Assembly: GCF_014174395.1 (NCBI RefSeq)
Contig: NZ_JABEQD010000017.1
Location: 1-64,000, forward strand
Length of the DNA: 64,000 nt
Direction of reading: 5' to 3'
DNA from: Gluconacetobacter aggeris
GTDB lineage: Bacteria; Pseudomonadota; Alphaproteobacteria; Acetobacterales; Acetobacteraceae
The notes beneath the pieces were generated by a model that was given only the letters and a program-made list of their open reading frames with translations, did not search any database and was not told the DNA's origin. The position numbers were made by a program, and so were the translations under genes. This document shows, piece by piece, positions 35,342 to 43,893 of the stretch (position 1 is the stretch's first letter; each line of letters begins with the position of its first letter).

Positions 35342-35387
35342 GAGGCTGTTTCAAAAGCCCCGCCGGCTGGGCTTTCGAAACAGCCTC
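35342..35387. promoter_or_regulatory. Long hairpin in the bioB leader
   Basis: GAGGCTGTTTC (35342-35352) pairs with GAAACAGCCTC (35377-35387), and inside after one mismatch AAAGCCC (35354-35360) pairs with GGGCTTT (35369-35375), leaving an eight-base loop. It ends 29 bases before the bioB ATG. The TetR gene on the left is divergent, so there is no upstream gene to terminate. It may be a leader attenuator or part of a dispersed palindrome family. Confidence 0.5.
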
Positions 35388-35416
35388 CTATCGCCAACAG
35401 TCCAGGAACCCGCCCG

Positions 35417-36427
35417 ATGCCCGATGGTCTCATGCCGGCCGCATCGCCCGCTTTCGCCGATCCGTCCCTTCCGCCGGTGCGCACCGACTGGACGCGCGAC
35501 GAAATCGCGGCGCTGATCGCCCTGCCCTTCCCCGAGCTGCTGTTCCGGGCCCAGAGCGTGCATCGCGCCCGCTTCGACCCCACCGAGGTGCAGATCTCCA
35601 CCCTGCTCTCGATCAAGACCGGCGGCTGCCCGGAAGATTGCGCCTATTGCCCGCAGAGCGCGATGCATGAGGATGGCGGCGTCAAGGCCAGCCGCCTGAT
35701 GGCGGTGGAAGCCGTGCTGAAGGAAGCCCGCGCCGCGCGCGATGCCGGGGCCGCGCGCTTCTGCATGGGCGCCGCCTGGCGCTCGCCCAAGGATCATGAT
35801 CTTGAGACGGTCTGCGCCATGGTCGAGGGCGTGAAGGCCCTGGGCCTGGAAAGCTGCGTCACCCTGGGCATGCTCGATGCCCGCCAGGCCCAGCGCCTGC
35901 GCGATGCCGGGCTGGACTACTACAACCATAATCTCGACACCTCGCCCGAGCATTACGGCAACATCATCTCCACCCGCACCTATCAGGACCGGCTGGACAC
36001 GCTGGCCAATGTCCGTGATGCCGGGATCAATGTCTGCTGCGGCGGCATCGTCGGCATGGGCGAGGACGAAAGCGACCGCGCCGGCCTGATCGCCAGCCTG
36101 GCCAGCCTGCCCAGACACCCCGAGAGCGTGCCGATCAATCTGCTGGTGCGCGTGGCCGGCACCCCGCTGGCCGAGGCCGAGGCGGTCGACCCGATCGATT
36201 TCGTGCGCATCATCGCCGCCGCCCGCATCGCCATGCCCGCCAGCCGCGTCCGCCTGGCCGCCGGGCGCGAGGACATGACGGACGAAGCCCAGACCCTGTG
36301 CTTCCTGGCCGGCGCCAACTCGATCTTCTACGGCGAGAAACTGCTGACCACCCCCAACCCCGAAGCCAGCCGCGACGCCCGCCTGCTGGCCCGCCTGGGC
36401 ATGCATACCAGCCTCGTCCAGGCCTGA
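35417..36427 (+). CDS. bioB: Biotin synthase
   Basis: A 336-residue radical SAM enzyme that inserts sulfur into dethiobiotin. The 4Fe-4S cysteines are Cys71, Cys75 and Cys78 ([13 protein letters not shown]), and family segments such as [16 protein letters not shown] and the 2Fe-2S Arg region near [10 protein letters not shown] are present. ATG 35417 has AGGA about ten bases upstream; the longer open frame to 35297 crosses the hairpin and is not coding-like. No other biotin gene is nearby. It is convergent with the OsmC gene, 19 bases between stops. Confidence 0.95.
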   Translation: MPDGLMPAASPAFADPSLPPVRTDWTRDEIAALIALPFPELLFRAQSVHRARFDPTEVQISTLLSIKTGGCPEDCAYCPQSAMHEDGGVKASRLMAVEAVLKEARAARDAGAARFCMGAAWRSPKDHDLETVCAMVEGVKALGLESCVTLGMLDARQAQRLRDAGLDYYNHNLDTSPEHYGNIISTRTYQDRLDTLANVRDAGINVCCGGIVGMGEDESDRAGLIASLASLPRHPESVPINLLVRVAGTPLAEAEAVDPIDFVRIIAAARIAMPASRVRLAAGREDMTDEAQTLCFLAGANSIFYGEKLLTTPNPEASRDARLLARLGMHTSLVQA

Positions 36428-36446
36428 CAGGCCAGGCCGCCGGCGA

Positions 36447-36935
36447 TCACCGATCGACCGGCGGCTCCCTGACGATCACGGGCGCATTGCGCACCGGAAA
36501 ATTCACGGATCGCGCGATAAAGCACAGGCCATGAGCCTTCTCATGCAACGCCCTGGCCGCTTCCACATCCGACCCGGCCGAAACCGTCACACGGGGGCGC
36601 AACGTGACGGAGGTGAACTGCCCGCCCCCGTCCGCCTCTTCGACCATGCAGCCTGCCGCATCGTCTTCATACGCCGTCACCACGATACCGGCCTGCGCGC
36701 ATAGGCCCAGAAACCACAGCTTGTGGCAGGCGGACAGCGACGCGACCAGCAACTCCTCCGGATTCCATCGGTCGGGATCGCCCCGAAAGGCAGGATCGGA
36801 CGATCCCGCAATGACAGGTTTGCCCTCCGCGACAATATCGTGGGCACGTTCATATCCACGATAGTTCCGCGTTCCAGCACCGGTATTGCCGGTCCAGCGC
36901 ACCGTGACCGCGTAGTGATGCGTCTTGTCCGCCAT
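36447..36935 (-). CDS. OsmC family peroxiredoxin
   Basis: A 162-residue OsmC/Ohr-superfamily protein that would reduce organic hydroperoxides with a cysteine pair. Cys70 (ASLSACHKLW) and Cys138 (GLCFIARSVNFPV) are in the conserved positions, and the N-terminal strand HHYAVTVRWTGN is typical. GAAAGGAC lies about nine bases before ATG 36935. It is divergent from queE with a 126-bp gap. The specific subgroup (OsmC, Ohr or YhfA) is not decided. Confidence 0.87.
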   Translation of the reverse strand: MADKTHHYAVTVRWTGNTGAGTRNYRGYERAHDIVAEGKPVIAGSSDPAFRGDPDRWNPEELLVASLSACHKLWFLGLCAQAGIVVTAYEDDAAGCMVEEADGGGQFTSVTLRPRVTVSAGSDVEAARALHEKAHGLCFIARSVNFPVRNAPVIVREPPVDR

Positions 36936-37061
36936 ATGGCGTGTCCTTTCATGCTTCAAGGCCGTCTCCGCCACCGCGAAAACCGCCCCCCTCCATATCG
37001 TGCGACGCGGCGCCATGATTTAACGCTTGCGTCCGGGCACCGCCTGTCCGAAATCACCCCC

Positions 37062-37697
37062 ATGGCCTATATGATCAAGGAGATGTTCGCGACCCTCCAG
37101 GGTGAGGGCGCGTATGCCGGCCGCGCCGCCGTGTTCTGCCGTTTCGCCGGATGCAATCTCTGGTCGGGGCGGGAGGCCGATCGCGCGGGCGCGACCTGTC
37201 GTTTCTGCGACACAGATTTCGTCGGCACCGACGGCGAAGGCGGTGGCCGTTTCGCCGATGCCGCCTCCCTGGCCGACGCCATCGCCGCGACCTGGGCCGC
37301 ACCAGGCCGCGACCACGCCTTCGTCGTCTTCACAGGCGGCGAGCCGCTGCTCCAACTCGATGCAAAGCTGATCGCGGCGGTACACGCGCGCGGCTTCGAA
37401 ATCGCCATCGAGACCAACGGCACCCTGGCCGCCCCCGAGGGCATCGACTGGATCTGCGTCAGCCCCAAGGAAGGTGCCGCGCTGGTCCAGCGCAGCGGCC
37501 ACGAACTGAAACTGGTCTACCCCCAGCCCGGCCTGCCGCCCGAAGCGGTGGCCGATCTGGACTTCCAGCAATTCTGGCTCCAGCCGATGGACGGCCCCGA
37601 CCAGGCCCGCAATACCCGGCAGGCCGTCGCCTATTGCCGCACCCACCCACGCTGGCGCCTGTCCCTGCAGACCCACAAGCTGATCGGGATTCCCTGA
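37062..37697 (+). CDS. queE: 7-carboxy-7-deazaguanine synthase QueE
   Basis: A 211-residue radical SAM enzyme that contracts the carboxy-tetrahydropterin ring to 7-carboxy-7-deazaguanine in queuosine/preQ0 synthesis. It has the compact CX14CX2C cluster motif: Cys31, Cys46 and Cys49, and GGEPLLQ in the SAM region. ATG 37062 is chosen; ATG 37071 is an alternative and neither has a clear ribosome site. queC begins one base after its stop. No preQ1 riboswitch fold was evident upstream. Confidence 0.92.
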   Translation: MAYMIKEMFATLQGEGAYAGRAAVFCRFAGCNLWSGREADRAGATCRFCDTDFVGTDGEGGGRFADAASLADAIAATWAAPGRDHAFVVFTGGEPLLQLDAKLIAAVHARGFEIAIETNGTLAAPEGIDWICVSPKEGAALVQRSGHELKLVYPQPGLPPEAVADLDFQQFWLQPMDGPDQARNTRQAVAYCRTHPRWRLSLQTHKLIGIP

Positions 37698-37698
37698 T

Positions 37699-38436
37699 AT
37701 GGCCGCATCGCTGACCCCCGCCGACCCGCAACAGGAAAGCGCGATCGTGCTGTTCTCCGGCGGCCAGGATTCCGCGACCTGCCTGGCGTGGGCATTGTCG
37801 CGCTTCGGCCGGGTCGAAACACTGGGCTTCGCCTACGGCCAGCGCCACGCGGTGGAACTGGAATGCCGCGATACGTTGCGCGCGGGCATGGCGGCGCACG
37901 ATCCCGCCTGGGCGGCCCGGCTGGGGGAGGACCATACGCTGGCGCTCGACGCGCTAGGCGCGGTCTCCGACACCGCGCTGACCCGCGACGCCGCCATCAC
38001 GATGAACGAGAACGGCCTGCCCAGCACCTTCGTGCCCGGCCGCAACCTCATCTTCCTGACCTTCGCCGCCGCCCTGGCCGCCCGCCGGGGCGCGCGGCAC
38101 ATCATCGGCGGCATGTGCGAGACCGATTATTCCGGCTACCCCGACTGCCGCGACGACACGATCAAGGCCATGCAGGTGGCGCTGAACCTGGGCATGGCCA
38201 GCCGGCTGGTCCTGCATACGCCACTGATGTGGATCGACAAGGCCGATACCTGGCGCCTGGCCGAGAGCCTGGGCGGTCCAGAGCTGGTCGCGCTGATCAA
38301 CCGCGAGAGTCATAGCTGCTATCTGGGCACGCGCGAGACGATGCACCCGTGGGGCCATGGCTGCGGCACCTGCCCCGCCTGCGACCTGCGCCGCGCCGGG
38401 TGGGAGCGCTACATGGCGGGTCGCGCCGATGCTTGA
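37699..38436 (+). CDS. queC: 7-cyano-7-deazaguanine synthase QueC
   Basis: A 245-residue ATP-pyrophosphatase that converts 7-carboxy-7-deazaguanine to preQ0. It has the PP-loop [10 protein letters not shown] (SGGQDS at 20-25) and the zinc cysteines Cys207, Cys222, Cys225 and Cys228 ([11 protein letters not shown]). It is one base after queE and overlaps queD by eight bases, so the three enzymes are co-translated. Together they supply preQ0 for tRNA queuosine; queF or tgt is not in the window. Confidence 0.95.
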   Translation: MAASLTPADPQQESAIVLFSGGQDSATCLAWALSRFGRVETLGFAYGQRHAVELECRDTLRAGMAAHDPAWAARLGEDHTLALDALGAVSDTALTRDAAITMNENGLPSTFVPGRNLIFLTFAAALAARRGARHIIGGMCETDYSGYPDCRDDTIKAMQVALNLGMASRLVLHTPLMWIDKADTWRLAESLGGPELVALINRESHSCYLGTRETMHPWGHGCGTCPACDLRRAGWERYMAGRADA

Positions 38437-38956
38437 TCTGGTCTTCACCCGCCGCTTCTCCATGGGCCACCGGCTGATCCACGGCGCCAGCGAAAGCTGC
38501 GCCCTGCCCCATGGCCACAACGAATTCGTCGCCGTGCGCCTGCGCCCCACCGCGCCCCGCCCGCTGGACGGGTCCGGCAACATGGTCGTCTCCTTCCAGC
38601 GCGCCAAGTCGCGCTGGCACCGTTTCGTGGACGAACGGCTGGACCATGCCCTGCAACTGGCCGAGGACGACCCGCTGCTGGCCTGGTTCCGCGCGCACGA
38701 GCCCGAACGTGCCCGCCGCATCGTGGTCACCCCGGGCGACCCGACCACCGAACTGATGGCCTGCCTGATGATGGCCAAGCTGAACGCGCTGCTGGACGAC
38801 GATGGCGGCCTGCTGCGCTGCGCCGAGATCACCTTGCAGGAAACCCCGACCAACACCGTCCGCTACGAGGGCGACCCGCTGGAGGCGCTCCCGACCCCGC
38901 GCCCCGCGACCGACTGCTGGTGGCGGCGCGCCGACGACAGCATTGCCGATGCCTGA
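38429..38956 (+). CDS. queD: 6-carboxytetrahydropterin synthase QueD
   Basis: A 175-residue member of the 6-pyruvoyl-tetrahydropterin synthase family. Zinc and catalytic residues are His14 (SMGHRLIHG), Cys24 ([11 protein letters not shown]), His28 and His30. It is longer than the usual 120 residues, with an insertion in the middle (about 45-90) and an extra C-terminal tail [14 protein letters not shown]; this long form is known in some Alphaproteobacteria. ATG 38429 lies inside the end of queC. The stop overlaps the SulP start. Confidence 0.87.
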   Translation: MLDLVFTRRFSMGHRLIHGASESCALPHGHNEFVAVRLRPTAPRPLDGSGNMVVSFQRAKSRWHRFVDERLDHALQLAEDDPLLAWFRAHEPERARRIVVTPGDPTTELMACLMMAKLNALLDDDGGLLRCAEITLQETPTNTVRYEGDPLEALPTPRPATDCWWRRADDSIADA

Positions 38957-40445
38957 AGCACCGATGGCCGCATCACCCCTCGCCGGTTTCGCCCGCTACC
39001 GCGCCGAATGGCTGGCCAATCCGGTGCGCGAAATCCTGGCCGGCATGGTCGGCACCTTCGCCCTGATCCCCGAAGTCATCGCCTTCTCCTTCGCCGCCGG
39101 GGTCGACCCGGAGGTCGGGCTCTACGCATCGTTCGTCATCAGCGTCGTCATCGCCATCGCCGGCGGCCGCCCGGCGATGATCTCCGGCGCCGCCGGCTCG
39201 GTCGCGCTGGTGGCGGCGGCGCTGGTGCGCGCGCACGGCGTGCAATACCTGCTGGCCGCCACCCTGCTGGCCGGCCTGTTGCAGATGCTGGCCGGCGCGG
39301 CACGACTGCACCTGCTGATGCGCTACGTCTCCCGCCCGGTCCGCACCGGCTTCGTCAACGCGCTGGCCATCCTGATCTTCTCGGCGCAACTGCCGCACAT
39401 GCTCCATGTGACATGGCACACCTACGCCATGATCGCGCTGGGCCTGGCCATCATCTACGGCATGCCGCGCCTGTTCACCGCCATCCCCTCGCCCCTGGTC
39501 TGCATCCTGGCACTCACGACCGTCGCCACCCTGTGGCCCATGCCGGTGCACACGGTGGCCGATCTGGGCCGCCTGCCCGACAGCCTGCCGCATCTGGTCT
39601 GGCCGCAAGTGCCCTTGTCCCTGTCCACGCTGGAAATCATCCTGCCCTTCGCCGCCGCCATGGCGATGGTCGGCCTGCTGGAATCGATGATGACCGCCAG
39701 CGTGGTGGACGACATGACCGAAACCCACAGCAGCAAGCGCACGGAATGCGTCGGGCTCGGGCTGGCCAACCTTGCCGCCGGCCTGTTCGGCGGCATCGCC
39801 GGCTGCGGCATGATCGGCCAGACGGTGGGCAATCTGCGCTATGGCGGGCGCGGCCGGCTGTCGACCTTCGTCGCCGGGGCGTTCCTGCTGCTGATGATGG
39901 TGGCGCTCCGGCCGTGGGTGGCCCGGGTGCCGGTCGCCGCCCTGGTGGCGATCATGATCATGGTCTCGGCCAGCACCTTCTCCTGGTCGTCGCTGCGGGA
40001 CCTGCGCACCCACCCGCGCGGGGCCAGCCTGGTCATGCTGGCAACCGTGGCGGTGGTGGTGGCAACCCACAATCTGGCGGCGGGCGTGCTGGTGGGCGTG
40101 CTGCTCAGCGGCCTGTTCTTCGCCGCCAGCGTCTCACGCCTGGTCACCGTCGAAGCGCACTACGACGCCGCCGGCGACACCCGCACCTACAGCGTGACGG
40201 GCCAGATCTTCTTCGCCTCGGCCGACCTGTTCGCCGAGGGGTTCGATACGCGCGACACCGCCCGCCATATCCGCATCGACCTGCGCCACGCCCATTTCTG
40301 GGACATCACGGCCGTCGGCACCCTGCGCGACATCGTCGCACGCATGGAAAGCCATGGCCTGACCGTCGAACTTCTGGGCCTCAACAGCGCCAGCGCCACA
40401 CTGATCGATCGCCATTCAGATCTCAGCGTCGCGCCCCAGACCTGA
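38949..40445 (+). CDS. SulP family anion transporter with STAS domain
   Basis: A 498-residue membrane transporter of the SulP/SLC26 family. About 12 hydrophobic segments span 20-395 and a cytoplasmic STAS domain fills 400-495 with [19 protein letters not shown], the region that holds the anti-sigma-antagonist-like switch. Substrates in the family are sulfate, bicarbonate or other anions. The ATG overlaps the queD stop as ATGCCTGA, a surprising link to queuosine genes; ATG 38964 is an alternative start. Role in deazaguanine metabolism is not established. Confidence 0.87.
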   Translation: MPEAPMAASPLAGFARYRAEWLANPVREILAGMVGTFALIPEVIAFSFAAGVDPEVGLYASFVISVVIAIAGGRPAMISGAAGSVALVAAALVRAHGVQYLLAATLLAGLLQMLAGAARLHLLMRYVSRPVRTGFVNALAILIFSAQLPHMLHVTWHTYAMIALGLAIIYGMPRLFTAIPSPLVCILALTTVATLWPMPVHTVADLGRLPDSLPHLVWPQVPLSLSTLEIILPFAAAMAMVGLLESMMTASVVDDMTETHSSKRTECVGLGLANLAAGLFGGIAGCGMIGQTVGNLRYGGRGRLSTFVAGAFLLLMMVALRPWVARVPVAALVAIMIMVSASTFSWSSLRDLRTHPRGASLVMLATVAVVVATHNLAAGVLVGVLLSGLFFAASVSRLVTVEAHYDAAGDTRTYSVTGQIFFASADLFAEGFDTRDTARHIRIDLRHAHFWDITAVGTLRDIVARMESHGLTVELLGLNSASATLIDRHSDLSVAPQT

Positions 40446-40458
40446 GAAGCGGGCTATG

Positions 40459-40495
40459 AATGCGGGCTGGCCGCGGCTGCTCACCAGCCCACATT
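40459..40495. terminator. Hairpin between convergent SulP and lipoprotein genes
   Basis: AATGCGGGCTGG (40459-40470) pairs with CCAGCCCACATT (40484-40495) with a single mismatch. It lies in the 81-bp gap between convergent stops, so a two-way terminator is likely. The right arm and flank resemble the right arm of the larger element at 51563-51692 (shared TCACCAGCCC and TTTCC). Confidence 0.55.
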
Positions 40496-40526
40496 TCCAG
40501 TCCGGTTCCGTGAGGCACCACACGCC

Positions 40527-41372
40527 TCAGCTCGGCGGGGCCGGCTCCGCAAACGGGTCCGGCGCCCCGGTGACGATCGGCGCGCTGGCCGATTGCGCGT
40601 GCTGGCTCTGCGCGGCCTGAAGCGACAGAGCCGCAGCCCCACCGGAATCACCTGCCCGCCCCGCCGCGCGGGCGGCCAGGGTCAGCGCCCGCGCCATGCC
40701 GCGATAATCCACAAGCTGGCGCCGCAGATCGGCGGCATGAACAGCCAGTTCCCGCGCCGCGACCGGGTCCTGGGCCAGCCTCAGCCGGGCCTGCAATTCA
40801 TCCTCGTCCGCCTGCCATTTGGCCGGCACGGGGTGCGGGTGCGCCAGATGCGCCACCGCCTGCGCCAGCGTCGCCCTGTCGCCCCGCGCGTCCGCGATCA
40901 ATCCGGTCAGCAGACTGGCCTGTTCGGCAATCGCCGGATCGGGGCTCGCCATCGCACCGGCGGCCAGCGGCACCGCCTCGTCATCCCGCGACAGGCGGTG
41001 CAGGGCGGCCGCCTGCGTCAGGTCCAGCCCGGCATCGGTGCCCAGACGCCCCCGCACCGCCATTGCGGCACGCGTGGCCGCAATGGTGGAGAGCGCATCG
41101 GCCGGGCGACCCTGCGCCAGTTGCACCACCGCCAGATTATACCCCGCATCGCCGATCGCCCCGGCATCGTCCCGCGCCAGCGCGCGCGTGCCCGCCAGCC
41201 GGTACTGCGCTTCCGCGACCGTCAACCGGTCCAGCCCCGCCGATTGATGCCCCACATCCATCGCCTGTTCCAGCACCGCATCGCCGGCCGGCGCCGCCTT
41301 GCCGCCGCACCCGGCCAGCACCGGCATGGCCAGCACCAGCAGCAGGGCAGCCCGCCCGCATCCACCCATCAT
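40527..41372 (-). CDS. Lipoprotein with helical TPR-like repeats, last gene of the Mla-like operon
   Basis: A 281-residue lipoprotein. The signal ends in the lipobox LAGC (Cys about residue 21), and the rest is Ala-rich helical hairpins that look like degenerate TPR units, for example YRLAGTRALARDDAGAIGDA followed by AGYNLAVVQLAQGRPADALS. The tail is Pro/Ser-rich. The ATG overlaps the MlaD-like stop as ATGA. It occupies the position of the outer lipoprotein (compare MlaA or PqiC/YrbC partners), but shows no likeness to them. I infer a periplasmic scaffold for the transporter. Confidence 0.65.
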   Translation of the reverse strand: MMGGCGRAALLLVLAMPVLAGCGGKAAPAGDAVLEQAMDVGHQSAGLDRLTVAEAQYRLAGTRALARDDAGAIGDAGYNLAVVQLAQGRPADALSTIAATRAAMAVRGRLGTDAGLDLTQAAALHRLSRDDEAVPLAAGAMASPDPAIAEQASLLTGLIADARGDRATLAQAVAHLAHPHPVPAKWQADEDELQARLRLAQDPVAARELAVHAADLRRQLVDYRGMARALTLAARAAGRAGDSGGAAALSLQAAQSQHAQSASAPIVTGAPDPFAEPAPPS

Positions 41373-42325
41373 GGCGCGATCCTCCCGGCCGGCAGGCGGT
41401 TCGAGGGCGGCACCTTCGCCCCGCCGCCACCCAACAGCCACAGGCTGCGCAGTTGGTCCGTCAGCTTCTGCAGGCTGGCGGCAGTCGTCTGCGCCTGCGT
41501 CAGCAACACCGGCAGTTCGGCCGATGTCTCCTGCAGGTTGCGGGTGATCGCGGGCATGCTCGGGCTCGCCTTGCGCAGGTCGGCGGACATGGCACGGACA
41601 TTGGCCATGCTGGCATCGGCCTTCGCCATGACCCCGGACAATTGCCGCTCGATCGGCGTCAACCGGGTGACGGCATCGTTCAGGGATGCGACCAGCGTCT
41701 CGGCCTCGCGCACCAGCTTGTCGTTGGTCATCAGTTGCCCGGCAGAACCCTTGCCGGCATGCAGGTCGGTAATCGTGGCATCCAGCATCGACATCATGTG
41801 CTGCGCACTGTCCAGCACCGGCAGGACGCGCGCACGGATATCGGCAAAGGTCTGGGTAACCATGTCGGCCGGATTGGGTGCGGGGTGCGCTGTCAGCACC
41901 GCGTAATGCCAGTCCATCGGCTGCCCGGTGCCACGCGTGATGTCGATATAGTTCGCCCCGGCCACCACGAACCGCCGCCGGATGGTGGCGGTACTGTCGC
42001 GGCGGATGAAAGGCTCGATATCCGGATCGATATCCGCAACCGCATACATGCCGCCCGCCGGATTGATGCGGATGCGCCGGATGGTGCCGGCACGAATGCC
42101 CACCACCTCGACGTCGTCTCCCGGCGACAGGCCGCTGACGCCGCCATCGGGCAGGACGATCTGCAACCGGCCGGCCGGTGTCAGCCAGTTATGCAGGATG
42201 CCCGCCTCGATCACGGCGGCCGAACAGATCAGCAGCGCCAGCAGCACCAGCAGCCCGACCCATTCGTCGGCATATCGCACGCGCACCAGTTGCCGTGTCA
42301 GGCCCTTCACTTGATCCTTGGCCAT
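41369..42325 (-). CDS. MCE/MlaD family lipid-transfer protein
   Basis: A 318-residue single-span protein. The helix is at about 22-42 (WVGLLVLLALLICSAAVI). The MCE domain follows at 50-135, with the strand-loop VEVVGIRAGTIRRIRINPAG and FVVAGANYIDITRG. Residues 165-290 form a long helical, coiled-coil-like tail. Such proteins hexamerise to form a lipid channel in the periplasm. The start overlaps the ATPase stop (TGATG) and its own stop overlaps the lipoprotein start. It is clearly the substrate-channel subunit of this operon. Confidence 0.83.
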   Translation of the reverse strand: MAKDQVKGLTRQLVRVRYADEWVGLLVLLALLICSAAVIEAGILHNWLTPAGRLQIVLPDGGVSGLSPGDDVEVVGIRAGTIRRIRINPAGGMYAVADIDPDIEPFIRRDSTATIRRRFVVAGANYIDITRGTGQPMDWHYAVLTAHPAPNPADMVTQTFADIRARVLPVLDSAQHMMSMLDATITDLHAGKGSAGQLMTNDKLVREAETLVASLNDAVTRLTPIERQLSGVMAKADASMANVRAMSADLRKASPSMPAITRNLQETSAELPVLLTQAQTTAASLQKLTDQLRSLWLLGGGGAKVPPSNRLPAGRIAP

Positions 42326-43020
42326 CAGCCCCCCCGCACCGGGAAAAGGCCTTCATCGAGAAGGCGCAAATGAACATTCACCGCCGGCCGGTAATCGGCC
42401 CAGGTCGCGGCATGGCGCACGAACCACATCACGGCAGCCCCCCGGTCACGGGCCGCAGTGATCGCCTCCAGAAACGCCACCGTCGCATCGGGCGGCAGCA
42501 TGTCGGAAATGTCTTCCAGCACCAGCAGGTCAGGCCGGCCCAGAAAAGCCCGCACACAGGCTGCCCGCGCCAGATCGGACACGGACAGGCGCCCCGGACT
42601 GGTCACGGGCAGGCCCGGAAAACCGAAGATCATGCCAAGCTTCATCGCATCCGCCACCACGTCGCCGGTCGGACGGGTGGTATGATGCAGTTGCTGGAGG
42701 ATGATGTTCTGGTGCGTGCCGAACAGGTCCAGCCATGACCCGCGCCGGGTGATCCGCCCGATTCGTCCACGCAGGGCATAAAGCTGCCGGTCCCCCAGTT
42801 CCATCCAGTCCAGCCCCATGAACCGTACGCTGCCCGATGCCAGGGCGACCATGCCGCTGCACAGGTCGGCAAACAGCGTAGCCCGCGTGAAATCCCGGCA
42901 TTCGATGACGGCGCAATCACCGGGCATCAGCCGCAGGTCGACCGGCACCGGGGCCATGCCGCTTTCGTCGAATGAAGGCTGTGCGGCGCGAATGTCCAGA
43001 ATCGGTCCATCTTGCGCCAT
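42325..43020 (-). CDS. MlaF-like ABC ATPase with degenerate Walker A and signature motif
   Basis: A 231-residue protein in the ATPase position of an MlaFED operon and with the ABC-ATPase layout, but nucleotide-binding motifs are broken. The Walker A site (expected GxxGxGK[ST]T) reads ECRDFTRAT at 40-48, so all three glycines and the lysine are lost. The signature LSGGQ reads LSVSD (145-149). The Walker B end is LLVLED (155-160) instead of LLLLDE. His213-like switch region keeps VRHAATW. ATP hydrolysis by the standard mechanism is unlikely. The reading frame is intact and overlaps its neighbours, so it is under selection as a protein and not an obvious pseudogene. Confidence 0.72.
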   Translation of the reverse strand: MAQDGPILDIRAAQPSFDESGMAPVPVDLRLMPGDCAVIECRDFTRATLFADLCSGMVALASGSVRFMGLDWMELGDRQLYALRGRIGRITRRGSWLDLFGTHQNIILQQLHHTTRPTGDVVADAMKLGMIFGFPGLPVTSPGRLSVSDLARAACVRAFLGRPDLLVLEDISDMLPPDATVAFLEAITAARDRGAAVMWFVRHAATWADYRPAVNVHLRLLDEGLFPVRGG

Positions 43021-43023
43021 GGC

Positions 43024-43893
43024 TCAGCCCCCCATGCTGAACAGGATATTGACGACCAGCACCGTCATGATCCCCCGCGCGAACCCGCGCGGCATCAGCG
43101 TCGCGATCGTGTCGTCCGCATCCACCAGCAGCCCGGTCATGCAGGCCCCCAACCCGACGAAGAAGCCGACCAGGATGAATTTCAGCGGAATGACCAGGAA
43201 ATCCCACGATGACATCGCCATCAGCACATTGGCGAAGAACGTCCACACCGAGGTCGTGATCACACCCGCCGAGTGGGTAATGATGAAGCCCATCAGCAGC
43301 GATATGGTGGCGAACAGGATACCCAGCGTAAAGCCGCCGACCATGAACGCGAAGGTACGCGGCAGGACCAGCAGCAGGAACGGGTCCATACCCTGCGCCT
43401 GCAACGCCCGGATCTGCCCCCCCAGCGTCAGGATGCCGATCTCCGTCAGGACCAGCATCCCGCTACGCCCCAGCAGGATGATTCCGACCAGTACCGGCGA
43501 GATCTCGCGCACCAGCACCGACACCAGGATCGAGCCGGTCATCTGCGCCATACCGGCAAAACCAAGCCAGTAGACCGCCTGCGACACCACCATCAGACCC
43601 GCCAGCGTGGCGGTGACCATCGTACTCAACAGCCCGCCGCCTACCACCTGGCGCAGGCACTGGCGGAATTCCTCGCGCACGGTCCGCCGCCAGGAATTGG
43701 GGCGCACGCTCTCGCGCACTACCCCCCAGGCCGCGCCCACCAGCGCCAGCACGAACCGCACCTGATGGCGCGTCAGACGGCCGACCCACGCCAGCACCGG
43801 ACGAACGCGCCCCAGGATCGACATCAGCCAACCCGACCGACTGTCCGGCGGGCTGTCCCCCGGCGCGTCGGATGGTACCGGCGCGGCCGTCAT
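43024..43893 (-). CDS. MlaE family permease
   Basis: A 289-residue MlaE/PqiB-type permease with five to six hydrophobic segments. The family core is VREISPVLVGIILLGRSG (about 128-145), followed by TEIGIL and LQAQGMDPFLLLVLPR. The N-terminal 70 residues are hydrophilic and contain an amphipathic region, as in other MlaE proteins. The ATG overlaps the sensor stop as ATGA; the ATPase-like gene starts three bases after its stop. It carries a lipid across or out of the inner membrane with the MCE partner. Confidence 0.83.
   Translation of the reverse strand: MTAAPVPSDAPGDSPPDSRSGWLMSILGRVRPVLAWVGRLTRHQVRFVLALVGAAWGVVRESVRPNSWRRTVREEFRQCLRQVVGGGLLSTMVTATLAGLMVVSQAVYWLGFAGMAQMTGSILVSVLVREISPVLVGIILLGRSGMLVLTEIGILTLGGQIRALQAQGMDPFLLLVLPRTFAFMVGGFTLGILFATISLLMGFIITHSAGVITTSVWTFFANVLMAMSSWDFLVIPLKFILVGFFVGLGACMTGLLVDADDTIATLMPRGFARGIMTVLVVNILFSMGG

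Noticed and set aside
36936-37061. A possible preQ1 riboswitch before queE
   Set aside because: No hairpin followed by the A-rich pseudoknot tail was found in the 126-bp gap.
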